Shown in pieces: positions 17,548-25,976 of a DNA stretch of 64,000 nucleotides. The notes beneath the pieces were generated by a model, which was not told the DNA's origin, did no database searches, and worked only from the letters and a program-made list of their open reading frames with translations. The translations under genes and the position numbers were made by a program. The stretch spans positions 124,001-188,000 of the forward strand of contig NZ_JAUSRO010000004.1 in assembly GCF_030811835.1 (NCBI RefSeq). Direction: 5' to 3'. The stretch's first letter is position 1. Each line of letters starts with the position of its first letter. Origin of the DNA: Variovorax ginsengisoli (GTDB lineage Bacteria; Pseudomonadota; Gammaproteobacteria; Burkholderiales; Burkholderiaceae_C).

Positions 17548-19653
17548 ATGACGATCCCTTTCCCCTTGCGCGATACGGCGCTGGCGCTCGTCGCGCTGGC
17601 CAGCATCACCACCTTTTCCCTGAACTCGGCCCAGGCCGCCGACCGCGCCGACACCAAGGCCAGCGGCACCTACGTCGCGGGCGACTTTCACAACCACACG
17701 ACCTGCTCGGACGGAACGCTGTCGGTGCAGAAGCTGGTCGACAAGTCGGCCAAGACCTTCGGCCTCGACTGGTTCGTGCAGGCCGACCACGGCGGCAGCA
17801 GCACGCGCAACTGCACGCTGGCCGAAGACCCGTTCGAGCCCGTGCCCACAGGCCTGGGCCTGACGAACAGCACGACGGGCCCGTACCCGCCGAACACCTA
17901 CCCCGGCAGCGGCCAGCCGGCCAGCACGGGCAAGGGCCCGAACCAGACCTGGGAAGCGACGCTGCCCAACGGGCGCGCCGGCATCAAGGGTGATGGCAGC
18001 GCCACGCCCAAGGCCATGTGGCGCTGGCAGGAAATCAAGGAATACCAGTATCCCGTGGCCGAAGCCGAGAGCCGCGCGCGCAACAAGCCGATCTGGATCG
18101 GCGTGGAACAGAACGCGCCCGGCCACGAGCACGTGTCGACCAACGTGTTGCCGGGCCAGTTGCCCTGGCCAGCAACCGGCGCCGCCGGCAGTGCCGCCCT
18201 GCAGGCGCAGTACGAATACTGCTTCGACCGCAGCGACAGCGACACCAGCCGCGGCGCGGAAAACCAGTGGGATTGCACCGTGGGCGGCAGCAACAACAAC
18301 AGCCTGGTCGACGCGACTGCACGCAAGATCACTGGCAACAACAGTTCTGCCACGCCCGACCTCGGCCACCTGAAGACCCTCGAAGGCATCAAGTGGATGA
18401 ACGAGAAGGCGCCGACGGCCAGCTATTTCGTGCCGGCTCACCTCGAACGTGCCGGCGCGTACAGCCCGACCGCCAGCAAGGGCTACAACATCGAGCACCT
18501 GCGCGACTTCAACAACACCGCGCCCCAGATCGCGTTCGGCTTCGAGTCGATGCCCGGCCACCAGGCCGAAGGTGAGCGCGGCAGCTACAGCACCGGCGCA
18601 GTGGGCGGCGGCACCTATGGCGGCGCCGGCGTCTATGCGGCGGCAGTCGGCGGCGTCTGGGACGCCTTGCTGGGCGAAGGACGCAACTGGTTCTTCTTCG
18701 CGAGCTCCGACTTCCACAACCGTGGCAGCTTCGGCCCCGACCAGCGCGAAACCAACGCCGACTTCTTCCCCGGCGAATACACGCGCGACTACGTCATGGT
18801 GCGCAAGGGCAGCGACAAACTCACCGCCAGCGGCATCATCAACGGCCTGCGCAGCGGCAACAGCTTCGTCGCCAACGGCCAGCTGATCGACCGCCTGTCG
18901 TTCACGGTCTGCGCCGCCAATCCGGGCCTGCCGCGCAACGCCGTGCACGCCCTGTACGGCAAGGCCGGCCAGAACGCCACGGCGGCCAATGGCGACGTGC
19001 GCATCAACGGTTGCGCGACGATGGGCGAGAAGCTGGTCGTGCGCCCCGGCACGGACCTGGTGGTGACGGCCGTGCTGCGCGATCCGCCGGGCACCAACAA
19101 CTCGCCGTATTCGTTCCCGAACCCGTCGCTCAAGCAGGTCAACATCACGCAGCCGCTGAATGCGCCGGTGCTCGACCACGTGGACGTGATCAACGGCATG
19201 GTGACCGGCATGGTCAGCCCGTCGGACACGGCGAACTACGCCGGTGCGCTGGGCTCCAAGGCAGCGACCAACAAGACGGCCAAGGTGGTGAAGGTGTTCA
19301 ACAGCACGAACTGGACGGCCCAGGCCGACGGTACGCGCACAATGAGCTACATCGTTCCGGCCGCCAAGGCATCGCAGTACTTCCGCCTGCGCGGCACCAA
19401 CCTGCCAGCCTCGGTGCCCTTCGAGACCGATGCCGACGGCAACCCGCTGCTCGACTTCACGTCGAACCCGGCCGACGGCACCCTGCCGGGCAAGATCCCC
19501 TGCAGCGACGCTGCCTGCCCGGCGCACATGCGCACGCTCAACGGCACGAAGTATTCGAGCTATGACGTGGCCGGCTGGTCGGACCTCTGGTTCTACAGCA
19601 ACCCGGTGTTCGTCGAGGTCGTGAACACCGTCAAGGTCGCCGGCATCAAGTAA
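17548..19653 (+). CDS. Secreted PHP-domain protein (DUF3604-like)
   Basis: 701 residues. Signal peptide ends near AQAADRAD (about residue 30). The PHP metal motifs are in order: HNHTTCSDG (His48, His50, Asp55), QADHGG (Asp80, His81), IGVEQNAPGHEH (Glu187, His193), PAHLER (His298) and SSDFHN (Asp388, His390), so a multi-metal phosphoesterase centre looks complete. From about residue 430 a beta-rich C-terminal region follows. Four cysteines in the PHP half fit disulfides of an exported enzyme. Substrate unknown; a phosphoester hydrolase is inferred from the fold. A strong terminator follows. Confidence 0.82.
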   Translation: MTIPFPLRDTALALVALASITTFSLNSAQAADRADTKASGTYVAGDFHNHTTCSDGTLSVQKLVDKSAKTFGLDWFVQADHGGSSTRNCTLAEDPFEPVPTGLGLTNSTTGPYPPNTYPGSGQPASTGKGPNQTWEATLPNGRAGIKGDGSATPKAMWRWQEIKEYQYPVAEAESRARNKPIWIGVEQNAPGHEHVSTNVLPGQLPWPATGAAGSAALQAQYEYCFDRSDSDTSRGAENQWDCTVGGSNNNSLVDATARKITGNNSSATPDLGHLKTLEGIKWMNEKAPTASYFVPAHLERAGAYSPTASKGYNIEHLRDFNNTAPQIAFGFESMPGHQAEGERGSYSTGAVGGGTYGGAGVYAAAVGGVWDALLGEGRNWFFFASSDFHNRGSFGPDQRETNADFFPGEYTRDYVMVRKGSDKLTASGIINGLRSGNSFVANGQLIDRLSFTVCAANPGLPRNAVHALYGKAGQNATAANGDVRINGCATMGEKLVVRPGTDLVVTAVLRDPPGTNNSPYSFPNPSLKQVNITQPLNAPVLDHVDVINGMVTGMVSPSDTANYAGALGSKAATNKTAKVVKVFNSTNWTAQADGTRTMSYIVPAAKASQYFRLRGTNLPASVPFETDADGNPLLDFTSNPADGTLPGKIPCSDAACPAHMRTLNGTKYSSYDVAGWSDLWFYSNPVFVEVVNTVKVAGIK

Positions 19654-19676
19654 GCGAACACGGCCCGTTCCCGTTC

Positions 19677-19711
19677 GGCACGGCAGGCACAGTGTGTCTG
19701 CCGTGCCTTTT
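19677..19711 (+). terminator. Rho-independent terminator after the PHP gene
   Basis: GGCACGGCAGGCACA pairs with TGTGTCTGCCGTGCC (one G-T pair) and is followed by TTTT. It separates the lipoprotein-PHP pair from the next five genes, so the series is probably two transcripts or is attenuated here. Confidence 0.8.
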
Positions 19712-19745
19712 GCGCCATGGCGCGGCGGTACAGGCCTTGCATCCG

Positions 19746-22361
19746 ATGTCCGAAAAAACCTGGAGCGCCTCGCGAGGCGCCGCCCCTGAAATATCGTCCG
19801 CACGCAGTGCGGGCGGCGTACGCCTGGAACTTCCCCTTGCCCATCTGCTGATGGTTCTGTCCGGCGCTGCTGCACTGGCATGGCAGATGGTCTGGACCGC
19901 CGAATTCGGCGCCGCGATGGGCCATGAGATCGTCGCAGTACTGGCCGTGCTGGCCGCCTTCTTCGGTGGCTTGGCCCTTGGTGCGCAGCTGCTGGGCCGC
20001 ACCCTGGCGCACAGCCGCTGGCCAGGACGCTGGTATGCCGGCTGCGAGATGATGCTGCTGGCCTGGGGCCTGGCCCTCACCGTCGCCATGCCTTCGCTGA
20101 TCAGCGCCACGGCGCTGCTGATCGGCCCCGAACCGTCGGTGCTGCGGCACTGGACGGTCGCCTTCCTTGCCCCGCTGTTTCTGCTGCTGCCCGCCAGCGC
20201 GGCGATGGGCGCCACCCTGCCTGCGCTCGAACGCCAGTTGAGTGCAGCGCGCAGCCGCCTTGGCGGGCTCTATGCGGCCAACACCTTCGGCGCGGTGCTT
20301 GGCCTGCTGCTGGCAGTGTTCATCGCGATCCCGCACGGCGGGCTGCTGCGCACCGCCCTGCTCTGCGCTGCGTCGAATGCGCTGTGCGCGGTGCTGGCCT
20401 GGTGGCTCTGGCGGGATGCGCCGGTCGCACCGAATGCCGTGTCGCACCCCCAGACACAGGCCGCCGACCGGCGCGTGCCGCCCCTGCTGGTGGCCACCGG
20501 CCTGCTCGGCATCGGCTACGAGGTGCTCGCCGTGCGCGTCCTCAGCCAGGTGACCGAAAGCACCGTCTACAGCTACGCCCTGTTGCTCGCCGTCTACCTG
20601 CTCGGCACTGCGGCGGGAGCGGCGATCTACCAACGGCTGGCGCATCGCGCGGTCGATCCGCGCCCATGGCGCGACCGGCTGCTGCTCGCGCTGGCGGGGG
20701 CGGTGCTGCTGTCGGGCGTCGCCCTCGGCGCGGCCGACGTGCTGTGTGCCTGGCCAGCCCGCTGGCTCGGCCCCGGCGTGGCCGGTGCGCTTGCCGGCGA
20801 AGCGCTGGCGGCCGCAGCGGCCATGGCGGCGCCGACGCTGGTGATGGGCGCACTGTTCACACACCTGTGCATCGAGGCGCAGTCCGGCGGGCTACCGCTC
20901 GGGCGTGCGCTGGCGCTCAACACCGCGGGCGCGGCCCTCGCCCCTGCGCTGGTGGGCGTGTGGCTCGTGCCCGCGCTCGGCGCACCGATGGGCCTGGCGC
21001 TGATGGTTGCGGGCTACCTGCTGCTGCAGTCGCCGGCGCGCTGGCGACACCCACGGACCCTGGTGATCGCCATGCTGGCCGGCACGCTGGCGCTGTGGGG
21101 CTCGAACCTGCGTTTCATCGACGTGCCCGATGGCGGCCGGGTGTTGAGCTACGACGACGGCGTGATGGCCGCCGTGAGCGTGGTCGCCGACGCCGACGGC
21201 GTGGCCCGCCTGCGCATCAACAATCGCGCGCAGGAAGGCAGCAGCGCCAGCGGGCTGGTCGAGTGGCGGCTGGCACAACTGCCGCTGCTGCTGCACACGG
21301 CGGCGCCCCGGCAGGCGCTCTTCCTCGGGCTGGGCACCGGCTTCACCGCGGCGGCCGCGTCCCAGGAGCCGGGCTTGCAGGTGCACGCGGTCGAATTGCT
21401 GCCCGAGGTGATCACGGCCGCCGCGCTGTTTGCGAAGTCACCGGCCGCACCGGTGCCGTTGCAACCCCTGCATGTCGTGCCGGCCGACGCGCGGCGCTTC
21501 GTGCAGGCGTCCGACGCGCACTACGACGTGATCGTGGCCGACCTGTTCCATCCGGCGCGCAGCGGTGCCGGCGCGCTCTACACGGTGGAGCAGTTCGCCG
21601 CGGTGCGTGCACGCCTGGCGCCCGGCGGCGTCTTCTGCCAGTGGCTGGCGCTGCACCAGATGGACCTCGAAACGCTGCGCAGCATCGTCGCGGCCTTCCT
21701 TGCCGTGTATCCGGACGCCATCGCCGTGCTGGCCAGCAACAGCCTGGACACGCCCGTGCTGGGCCTCGTTGCACGGCCCGACGACCCGGCCATCGACCTG
21801 GCGGCCGTGCGGGCGCGACTCGCTCGGGCTGCAGGCCCGTCACAGCGGGCCGCGGCGCATTTCGAGGACGAATTTGCCGTGGTCGGCAGCGTGCTCGCCG
21901 GCCCGGCGACGCTCGCGCGATTTGCCCGAGGCGCCGTCGCCAACACCGACGATCGCCCCGTGGTCGTGCACCACGCGCCCTGGGCGACCTACGCACCGCC
22001 GTCGACGCCACGCCAGCGGCTGATGCAGTTGCTGCGCGAACTGCAGCCTCACCCCATCGAACTGCTGCGCCAGCCACACGACGCCGAAGCCGACCGCATG
22101 CAGGCGTACTGGGACGCGCGCCAGCGCTACCTCGAATTCGGTGCGACCGTGCGGCCCGTCGCCGACACGGGCGAGATGCTGCAGCGCGTGCAGATGCCGC
22201 TGATGGGCCTGCTGCGCCAGAGCCCCGAATTCCGCCCCGCCTGCGAACCGCTGGCGGCAATGGCCAACGCCTTGCGCGGCAGCGATCCGGCGCGCGCCCT
22301 GGCCGTCACCACCGCCCTCGACGCGCTGGGCGCACGCTGCCCCCACAGCGCCACACCCTGA
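19746..22361 (+). CDS. Membrane protein fused to spermidine synthase-like domain
   Basis: 871 residues. The first 480 residues hold about a dozen hydrophobic segments, as in the MFS-like part of fused spermidine synthases. A SAM-dependent aminopropyl/methyltransferase-like domain follows (ALFLGLGTGFTAAAASQE, VHAVELLPEVI, YDVIVADLFHP, APGGVFCQWLALHQ). The final 150 residues are an extra helical region. Fusions of this type are widespread but their reaction is not established; polyamine synthesis should not be assumed. Start MSEKTWSASR lies 35 bases after the terminator of the PHP gene. The parvulin gene begins 49 bp later. Confidence 0.85.
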   Translation: MSEKTWSASRGAAPEISSARSAGGVRLELPLAHLLMVLSGAAALAWQMVWTAEFGAAMGHEIVAVLAVLAAFFGGLALGAQLLGRTLAHSRWPGRWYAGCEMMLLAWGLALTVAMPSLISATALLIGPEPSVLRHWTVAFLAPLFLLLPASAAMGATLPALERQLSAARSRLGGLYAANTFGAVLGLLLAVFIAIPHGGLLRTALLCAASNALCAVLAWWLWRDAPVAPNAVSHPQTQAADRRVPPLLVATGLLGIGYEVLAVRVLSQVTESTVYSYALLLAVYLLGTAAGAAIYQRLAHRAVDPRPWRDRLLLALAGAVLLSGVALGAADVLCAWPARWLGPGVAGALAGEALAAAAAMAAPTLVMGALFTHLCIEAQSGGLPLGRALALNTAGAALAPALVGVWLVPALGAPMGLALMVAGYLLLQSPARWRHPRTLVIAMLAGTLALWGSNLRFIDVPDGGRVLSYDDGVMAAVSVVADADGVARLRINNRAQEGSSASGLVEWRLAQLPLLLHTAAPRQALFLGLGTGFTAAAASQEPGLQVHAVELLPEVITAAALFAKSPAAPVPLQPLHVVPADARRFVQASDAHYDVIVADLFHPARSGAGALYTVEQFAAVRARLAPGGVFCQWLALHQMDLETLRSIVAAFLAVYPDAIAVLASNSLDTPVLGLVARPDDPAIDLAAVRARLARAAGPSQRAAAHFEDEFAVVGSVLAGPATLARFARGAVANTDDRPVVVHHAPWATYAPPSTPRQRLMQLLRELQPHPIELLRQPHDAEADRMQAYWDARQRYLEFGATVRPVADTGEMLQRVQMPLMGLLRQSPEFRPACEPLAAMANALRGSDPARALAVTTALDALGARCPHSATP

Positions 22362-22410
22362 ACGCCGAGCGCTTTCCCAACCCATTTCTCTTTCGATCTA
22401 CCACCCTCCC

Positions 22411-23229
22411 ATGGACCTCTCCAACGCCCTGAAACGTGCCGCCCGCGAGCCGCTGCTTCACTTCCTTTGCCTCGGCCTGCTGTTGTTCGGCGCCGACCAC
22501 GTGCTCAACGCCCGCCGCGAAAACCCGCAGACGATCGTCGTGGGGGCCGACGTGCAGAAGGAGGTGCGTGAGATCTTCGTCGCCGGCATGCAGCGCGAGC
22601 CGACGCCCGGCGACATGAAGAAGCTCATCGACCGCTGGGTCGACAACGAGGTGCTGTACCGCGAAGGCGTTTCCCTCGGCCTGGACCGCGGCGACAGCAC
22701 CATCCGCGAACGCGTGATCTTCAAGGCCATGAGCATCGCCCGCAGCGGCATCAGCCTGCCGGCCATCGACGAGCCGCAACTGCGCGCCTGGTTCGAGGCG
22801 CGCCACGACCGCTACGACACGCCGGCCCGCTACGACTTCATGGAGGCGGTGGTGGTCGGCGACAGCACGCCCGAGTCGCTGGAGACCTTCGCCCACGCCC
22901 TCAACGGCACCGCCAGAAGCGACACGCAGAGCGACTTGCGCGTTTTCAAGGACCGCCCGCGGGCCAACCTGGTCGAGAGCTACGGCGTCGCGTTCGTCGA
23001 CCAGCTCACCCAGCTCAAGCTCGGCGAATGGCAGGCCGTCCCAAGCAGCGCCGGTCTGCGCGTGGTCCGTGTCGAAGCCATCAAGCCGGGCTCCACGGCG
23101 AAGTTCGACGACATGAAGGACGCCGTCCTGCAGGACTGGAAGGACGACGCCACAGCCCAGCGCCTGACCGACGCCGTGCATGAGATGGGCCGGAAGTACA
23201 CCGTCCGTACCGAGGGGCAACCGTCATGA
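22411..23229 (+). CDS. PpiC-type peptidyl-prolyl isomerase/foldase, membrane anchored
   Basis: 272 residues. One N-terminal membrane segment (LLHFLCLGLLLFGADHVL) anchors a periplasmic part. Residues about 45-130 resemble the SurA-like N-domain (RWVDNEVLYREGVSLGLDRG, IRERVIFKAMSIA), and 130-250 a diverged parvulin domain (SAGLRVVRVEAIKPG near its end). Likely a chaperone for an exported partner such as the receptor or PHP protein; inference from position. It overlaps the HupE gene by four bases (ATGA). Confidence 0.85.
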   Translation: MDLSNALKRAAREPLLHFLCLGLLLFGADHVLNARRENPQTIVVGADVQKEVREIFVAGMQREPTPGDMKKLIDRWVDNEVLYREGVSLGLDRGDSTIRERVIFKAMSIARSGISLPAIDEPQLRAWFEARHDRYDTPARYDFMEAVVVGDSTPESLETFAHALNGTARSDTQSDLRVFKDRPRANLVESYGVAFVDQLTQLKLGEWQAVPSSAGLRVVRVEAIKPGSTAKFDDMKDAVLQDWKDDATAQRLTDAVHEMGRKYTVRTEGQPS

Positions 23230-24188
23230 AGGCCATGTGGCGTCTGGCGCTGCGCGCGCTGTTCGCGCTGGCCGTCGGCTGGCACGCGGCCGGTGCGGGA
23301 GCGCACGAGATGAGCATCGCCGAGATGACGATGCGCGAAGTCGCCACGGGTCAGTTCGTCTGGTCCTGGGGCGTGCCGGGAAAGAACCGGCCGGTCTCCG
23401 AGGAACTCACGCCGATCTGGCCGGAGGGCTGCACGGGCGACGCGCAGACGGTGCAATGCGCGGGGCCGATGGCGGGCACGCTGGCGATCGACGGCGTGGG
23501 CAAGGCCTATTCGGCGGCGCTGGTGCACATCTACTGGCGCGACGGCCAGCAGAGCGTCCACACGCTCAGCGGTGCGCAGCCCAGCGTGCAGCTCTTCGGC
23601 GGCGCGCGCGACGAACGCGGTGGCCTGGAGCTGGCCAAGGTGTACGGCATCCTCGGCGTCGAGCACATCTTGAGCGGCATCGACCACCTGCTGTTCGTCA
23701 TCGGCCTGCTGTTCCTGGTCGGGCTGAACAAGCGGCTGATCGGCACCATCTCGGCGTTCACGCTGGCGCACAGCTTCACGCTGGCGGCCAGCGCGCTGGG
23801 CTGGCTGACGCTGCGCTCACCACCGGTCGAGGCCACCATCGCGCTGTCGATCGTGCTGGTCGCCGCCGAGGCCTTGCACGACCGGCAGACCTGGAGCCGA
23901 CGCTGGCCCGCGCTCGTCGCCTTTCTGTTCGGATTGATCCACGGACTGGGCTTCGCCGGCGCGCTCAAGGACATCGGGCTGCCGCAGCAGAACATCCTGG
24001 TCGCGCTGCTGAGCTTCAACCTCGGCGTGGAAGCCGGGCAGCTGATGGTGGTCGCGCTGGCGTGGGGGCTGACGGTGCTGCTGCGGCGCTATTCCTTCGC
24101 GCCGCTGGTGAAGCGGCCGGCGCTCTATGGCATCGGCGCGCTGGCCAGTTTCTGGACCATTTCGCGCATCGTGGCGATCGCCGGTTGA
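23226..24188 (+). CDS. HupE/UreJ-family membrane protein
   Basis: 320 residues. Signal peptide ending at GAGAHEMS, an extracytoplasmic domain of about 110 residues, then six membrane helices with the family motifs HILSGIDHLLFVIGLLFL, FTLAHSFTLAASAL and GLIHGLGFAGAL. HupE/UreJ proteins are nickel/cobalt permeases in the cases studied; the metal here is unknown. Start overlaps the parvulin stop (ATGA), a sign of tight coupling. This version, with a large N-terminal domain, is not the one found in hydrogenase or urease operons, and none of those genes is nearby. Confidence 0.87.
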   Translation: MKAMWRLALRALFALAVGWHAAGAGAHEMSIAEMTMREVATGQFVWSWGVPGKNRPVSEELTPIWPEGCTGDAQTVQCAGPMAGTLAIDGVGKAYSAALVHIYWRDGQQSVHTLSGAQPSVQLFGGARDERGGLELAKVYGILGVEHILSGIDHLLFVIGLLFLVGLNKRLIGTISAFTLAHSFTLAASALGWLTLRSPPVEATIALSIVLVAAEALHDRQTWSRRWPALVAFLFGLIHGLGFAGALKDIGLPQQNILVALLSFNLGVEAGQLMVVALAWGLTVLLRRYSFAPLVKRPALYGIGALASFWTISRIVAIAG

Positions 24189-24196
24189 TCGCGCGC

Positions 24197-24838
24197 ATGG
24201 CATCCGCTCCCCCCCGCGCGCAGATCTTCGAACTGTTCCCGACGCCCGTGATGCGCGTCGAGGGCTGCATCGACACCACGCTGGTCGCCGGGCTGCACGC
24301 GCAGCTGGGTGGCGACCTGTCGCAGGCCAACCATCGCTCCGACGCGCTGTCGCACAGCCGCCTGCTGTCGCCGCAGGACGCGCCGCTGCTGCGCGAGGTG
24401 GCACAGCGCCTGGATGCGCCGCTGCGCGAATTCGGCACGCTGCTCTTCGGCGAGGCGCTGCAGTGGCGCATCAAGGAGATGTGGCTCAACGTGATGCAGG
24501 CCGGCGGCCAGCAGGCGATGCACAACCATGCCAACAGCTTTGTCTCGGGCGTGCTCTACCTGAGCGCGTGCGAGCCGGCGAGCAACACGACCTTCATCCG
24601 CAGCCTCGGCGGGCGCGACTACGTGTTCAGCAACGCCAACCCGCGCAGCAGCACCGGCCCCTTCAACGCCGAACGCTGGATCGGGCCGACGCCGGCCGCA
24701 GGCGACCTGCTGCTGTTCCCGAGCTACCTGCTGCACGAGGTGCCAGTGAACCGCGGCGCCACGCGCAGCACCCTCGCCTTCAACGCCATGCCGGATCGGC
24801 TCGATGCGTGGGGCTATTCGATGTCTTTCTCCATCTGA
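24197..24838 (+). CDS. 2-oxoglutarate/Fe(II)-dependent oxygenase (TIGR02466-like)
   Basis: 213 residues. Opening QIFELFPTPVMRVEG and central LNVMQAGGQQAMHNHANSF then VSGVLYLSA match the small 2OG-Fe(II) oxygenase group often annotated TIGR02466; LLFPSYLLHEVPVNRG provides the distal His and is followed by RSTLAFN with the 2-oxoglutarate-binding Arg. It should hydroxylate an unknown substrate in the cytoplasm, since no signal peptide is seen. Eight bases after HupE and 33 before the next gene, so part of the same operon. Confidence 0.8.
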   Translation: MASAPPRAQIFELFPTPVMRVEGCIDTTLVAGLHAQLGGDLSQANHRSDALSHSRLLSPQDAPLLREVAQRLDAPLREFGTLLFGEALQWRIKEMWLNVMQAGGQQAMHNHANSFVSGVLYLSACEPASNTTFIRSLGGRDYVFSNANPRSSTGPFNAERWIGPTPAAGDLLLFPSYLLHEVPVNRGATRSTLAFNAMPDRLDAWGYSMSFSI

Positions 24839-24871
24839 GCCCGGAACGCCCGCTCCCACTTGCCTGACGCC

Positions 24872-25330
24872 ATGACGACCTCACGACACGCCTTCCGCCT
24901 CGCCGCGCCCCTGCGGCGCGCTTTCCTGCTGGCACTGGCGCTCTCGCCGATCGCCGCCTCGACGCACGAGTACTACAGCCTGGACTTCACCCTCATCCAC
25001 CCCTGGGCCGACCCGACGCCCGAAGGCGAGCTGGCATCCGCACCGATCTATTTCAAGATGGAAAACGTCAGCAGAAAGGACCGCCTGATCCGCGCCAGCA
25101 CGCCCTACGCCGAGACGGTGGAGTTCCGCGGCGGCGACGAGGCATCCGCCCCGCGGCTGGAGGCCATCGACATCGCACCGGCCGACCAGCTCGACTTCGG
25201 CAAGGACCAGCCGCACATGGTGTTGCGCAACCTGAAGGTGCCGCTGCAATGGGGCCGCAGCTACCAGATGACGGTGGTCTTCGAGAAGGCGGGCGCCCTG
25301 CAGGTGATGGTGTCGGTCGGCGCGCACTGA
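24872..25330 (+). CDS. PCu(A)C-like periplasmic protein with degenerate copper motif
   Basis: 152 residues. Signal peptide ends near AASTHEYY. The rest follows the copper chaperone PCu(A)C fold: IHPWADPTPEGELASAPIYF, KMENVSRKDRLIRAST, QPHMVLRNLKVPLQWG and VVFEKAGALQVMVSV. The usual first metal motif (His-Glu-Met after the VE strand) is replaced by FRGGDE, leaving mainly the His-Met of QPHMVL, so copper binding may be weakened or altered. Last gene of the cluster. Confidence 0.78.
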   Translation: MTTSRHAFRLAAPLRRAFLLALALSPIAASTHEYYSLDFTLIHPWADPTPEGELASAPIYFKMENVSRKDRLIRASTPYAETVEFRGGDEASAPRLEAIDIAPADQLDFGKDQPHMVLRNLKVPLQWGRSYQMTVVFEKAGALQVMVSVGAH

Positions 25331-25381
25331 GTACCGACCGGTCTTCCATGCACGGCCGGATGCACGGCCGGCGCCCTGCGC

Positions 25382-25804
25382 TCAGGCCGTGACCAGCGCG
25401 CGCAGCCACTCGGGCAGTGCCATCGCCTTCTGCTTCGGAAAATCGACCCAGATGGTGGTCGCGCCACCGGCCGCGCAGAGGATGTCGGGCGCGTCGGCGC
25501 GCGCCATGGTGGCCCAGGTCTCGAAGGTGGTGCGGGCCGGGTCGCTGGCGTACATCTTCAGCAGCACGTCGCCCGGGTATTCGAGCTGGCGGTAGAAGTT
25601 GCAGAAGGCATTGACGATGACCATGCCTTCTCCGTCCGGGTCGGGCTGGAAGCCGATCGCGCGCATCCAGTCGATGCGCGCCGTCTCCATGTAGCGAAAG
25701 TAGCTGCCGTTGTTGAGATGGCCCATCGCGTCCATGTCGCCCCACCGGATGGCGATGGACATCTCGTAAACCAGCTTCTTCTGCTCGGGAATCTCGATTC
25801 TCAT
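25382..25804 (-). CDS. Acyl-CoA thioesterase, 4HBT (hot-dog) family
   Basis: 140 residues, the usual single hot-dog length. Contains the 4-hydroxybenzoyl-CoA thioesterase signature IRWGDMDAMGHLNNGSYFRY with the catalytic Asp, then METARIDWMRAIG. It should hydrolyse an acyl-CoA. Preceded by AAAAGAGAGACC. Divergent from the ETF:ubiquinone oxidoreductase gene, with a 172-bp spacer, suggesting a role in acyl-CoA catabolism. Substrate not readable. Confidence 0.88.
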   Translation of the reverse strand: MRIEIPEQKKLVYEMSIAIRWGDMDAMGHLNNGSYFRYMETARIDWMRAIGFQPDPDGEGMVIVNAFCNFYRQLEYPGDVLLKMYASDPARTTFETWATMARADAPDILCAAGGATTIWVDFPKQKAMALPEWLRALVTA

Positions 25805-25976
25805 GGTCTCTCTTTTCTTGGGGCTGCATCGCGCAGGCGACGCCGGCTGCAGGGACGCCCCCGGGGAGATTGGCGCTCCTGGATGACAGGGGACGGCCCG
25901 GAGCGCCGCATAAAATGTCACAAAGTGCGGTGCCCAGCGGTGCCGGGTACCCGAATCATTATTGACGAGACCCTTG

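Noticed and set aside
17527..19881. 784-codon minus-strand open frame
   Set aside because: Antisense of the PHP gene; composition of a GC shadow.
25345..25372. Tandem TGCACGGCCGG repeat after the PCu(A)C-like gene
   Set aside because: Only two copies, no T-run and no hairpin strong enough for a terminator; probably chance in GC-rich sequence.
25910..25930. TGTCACA upstream of the ETF:ubiquinone oxidoreductase gene, considered as a Pho box
   Set aside because: Single half-site without a partner 11 bp away.
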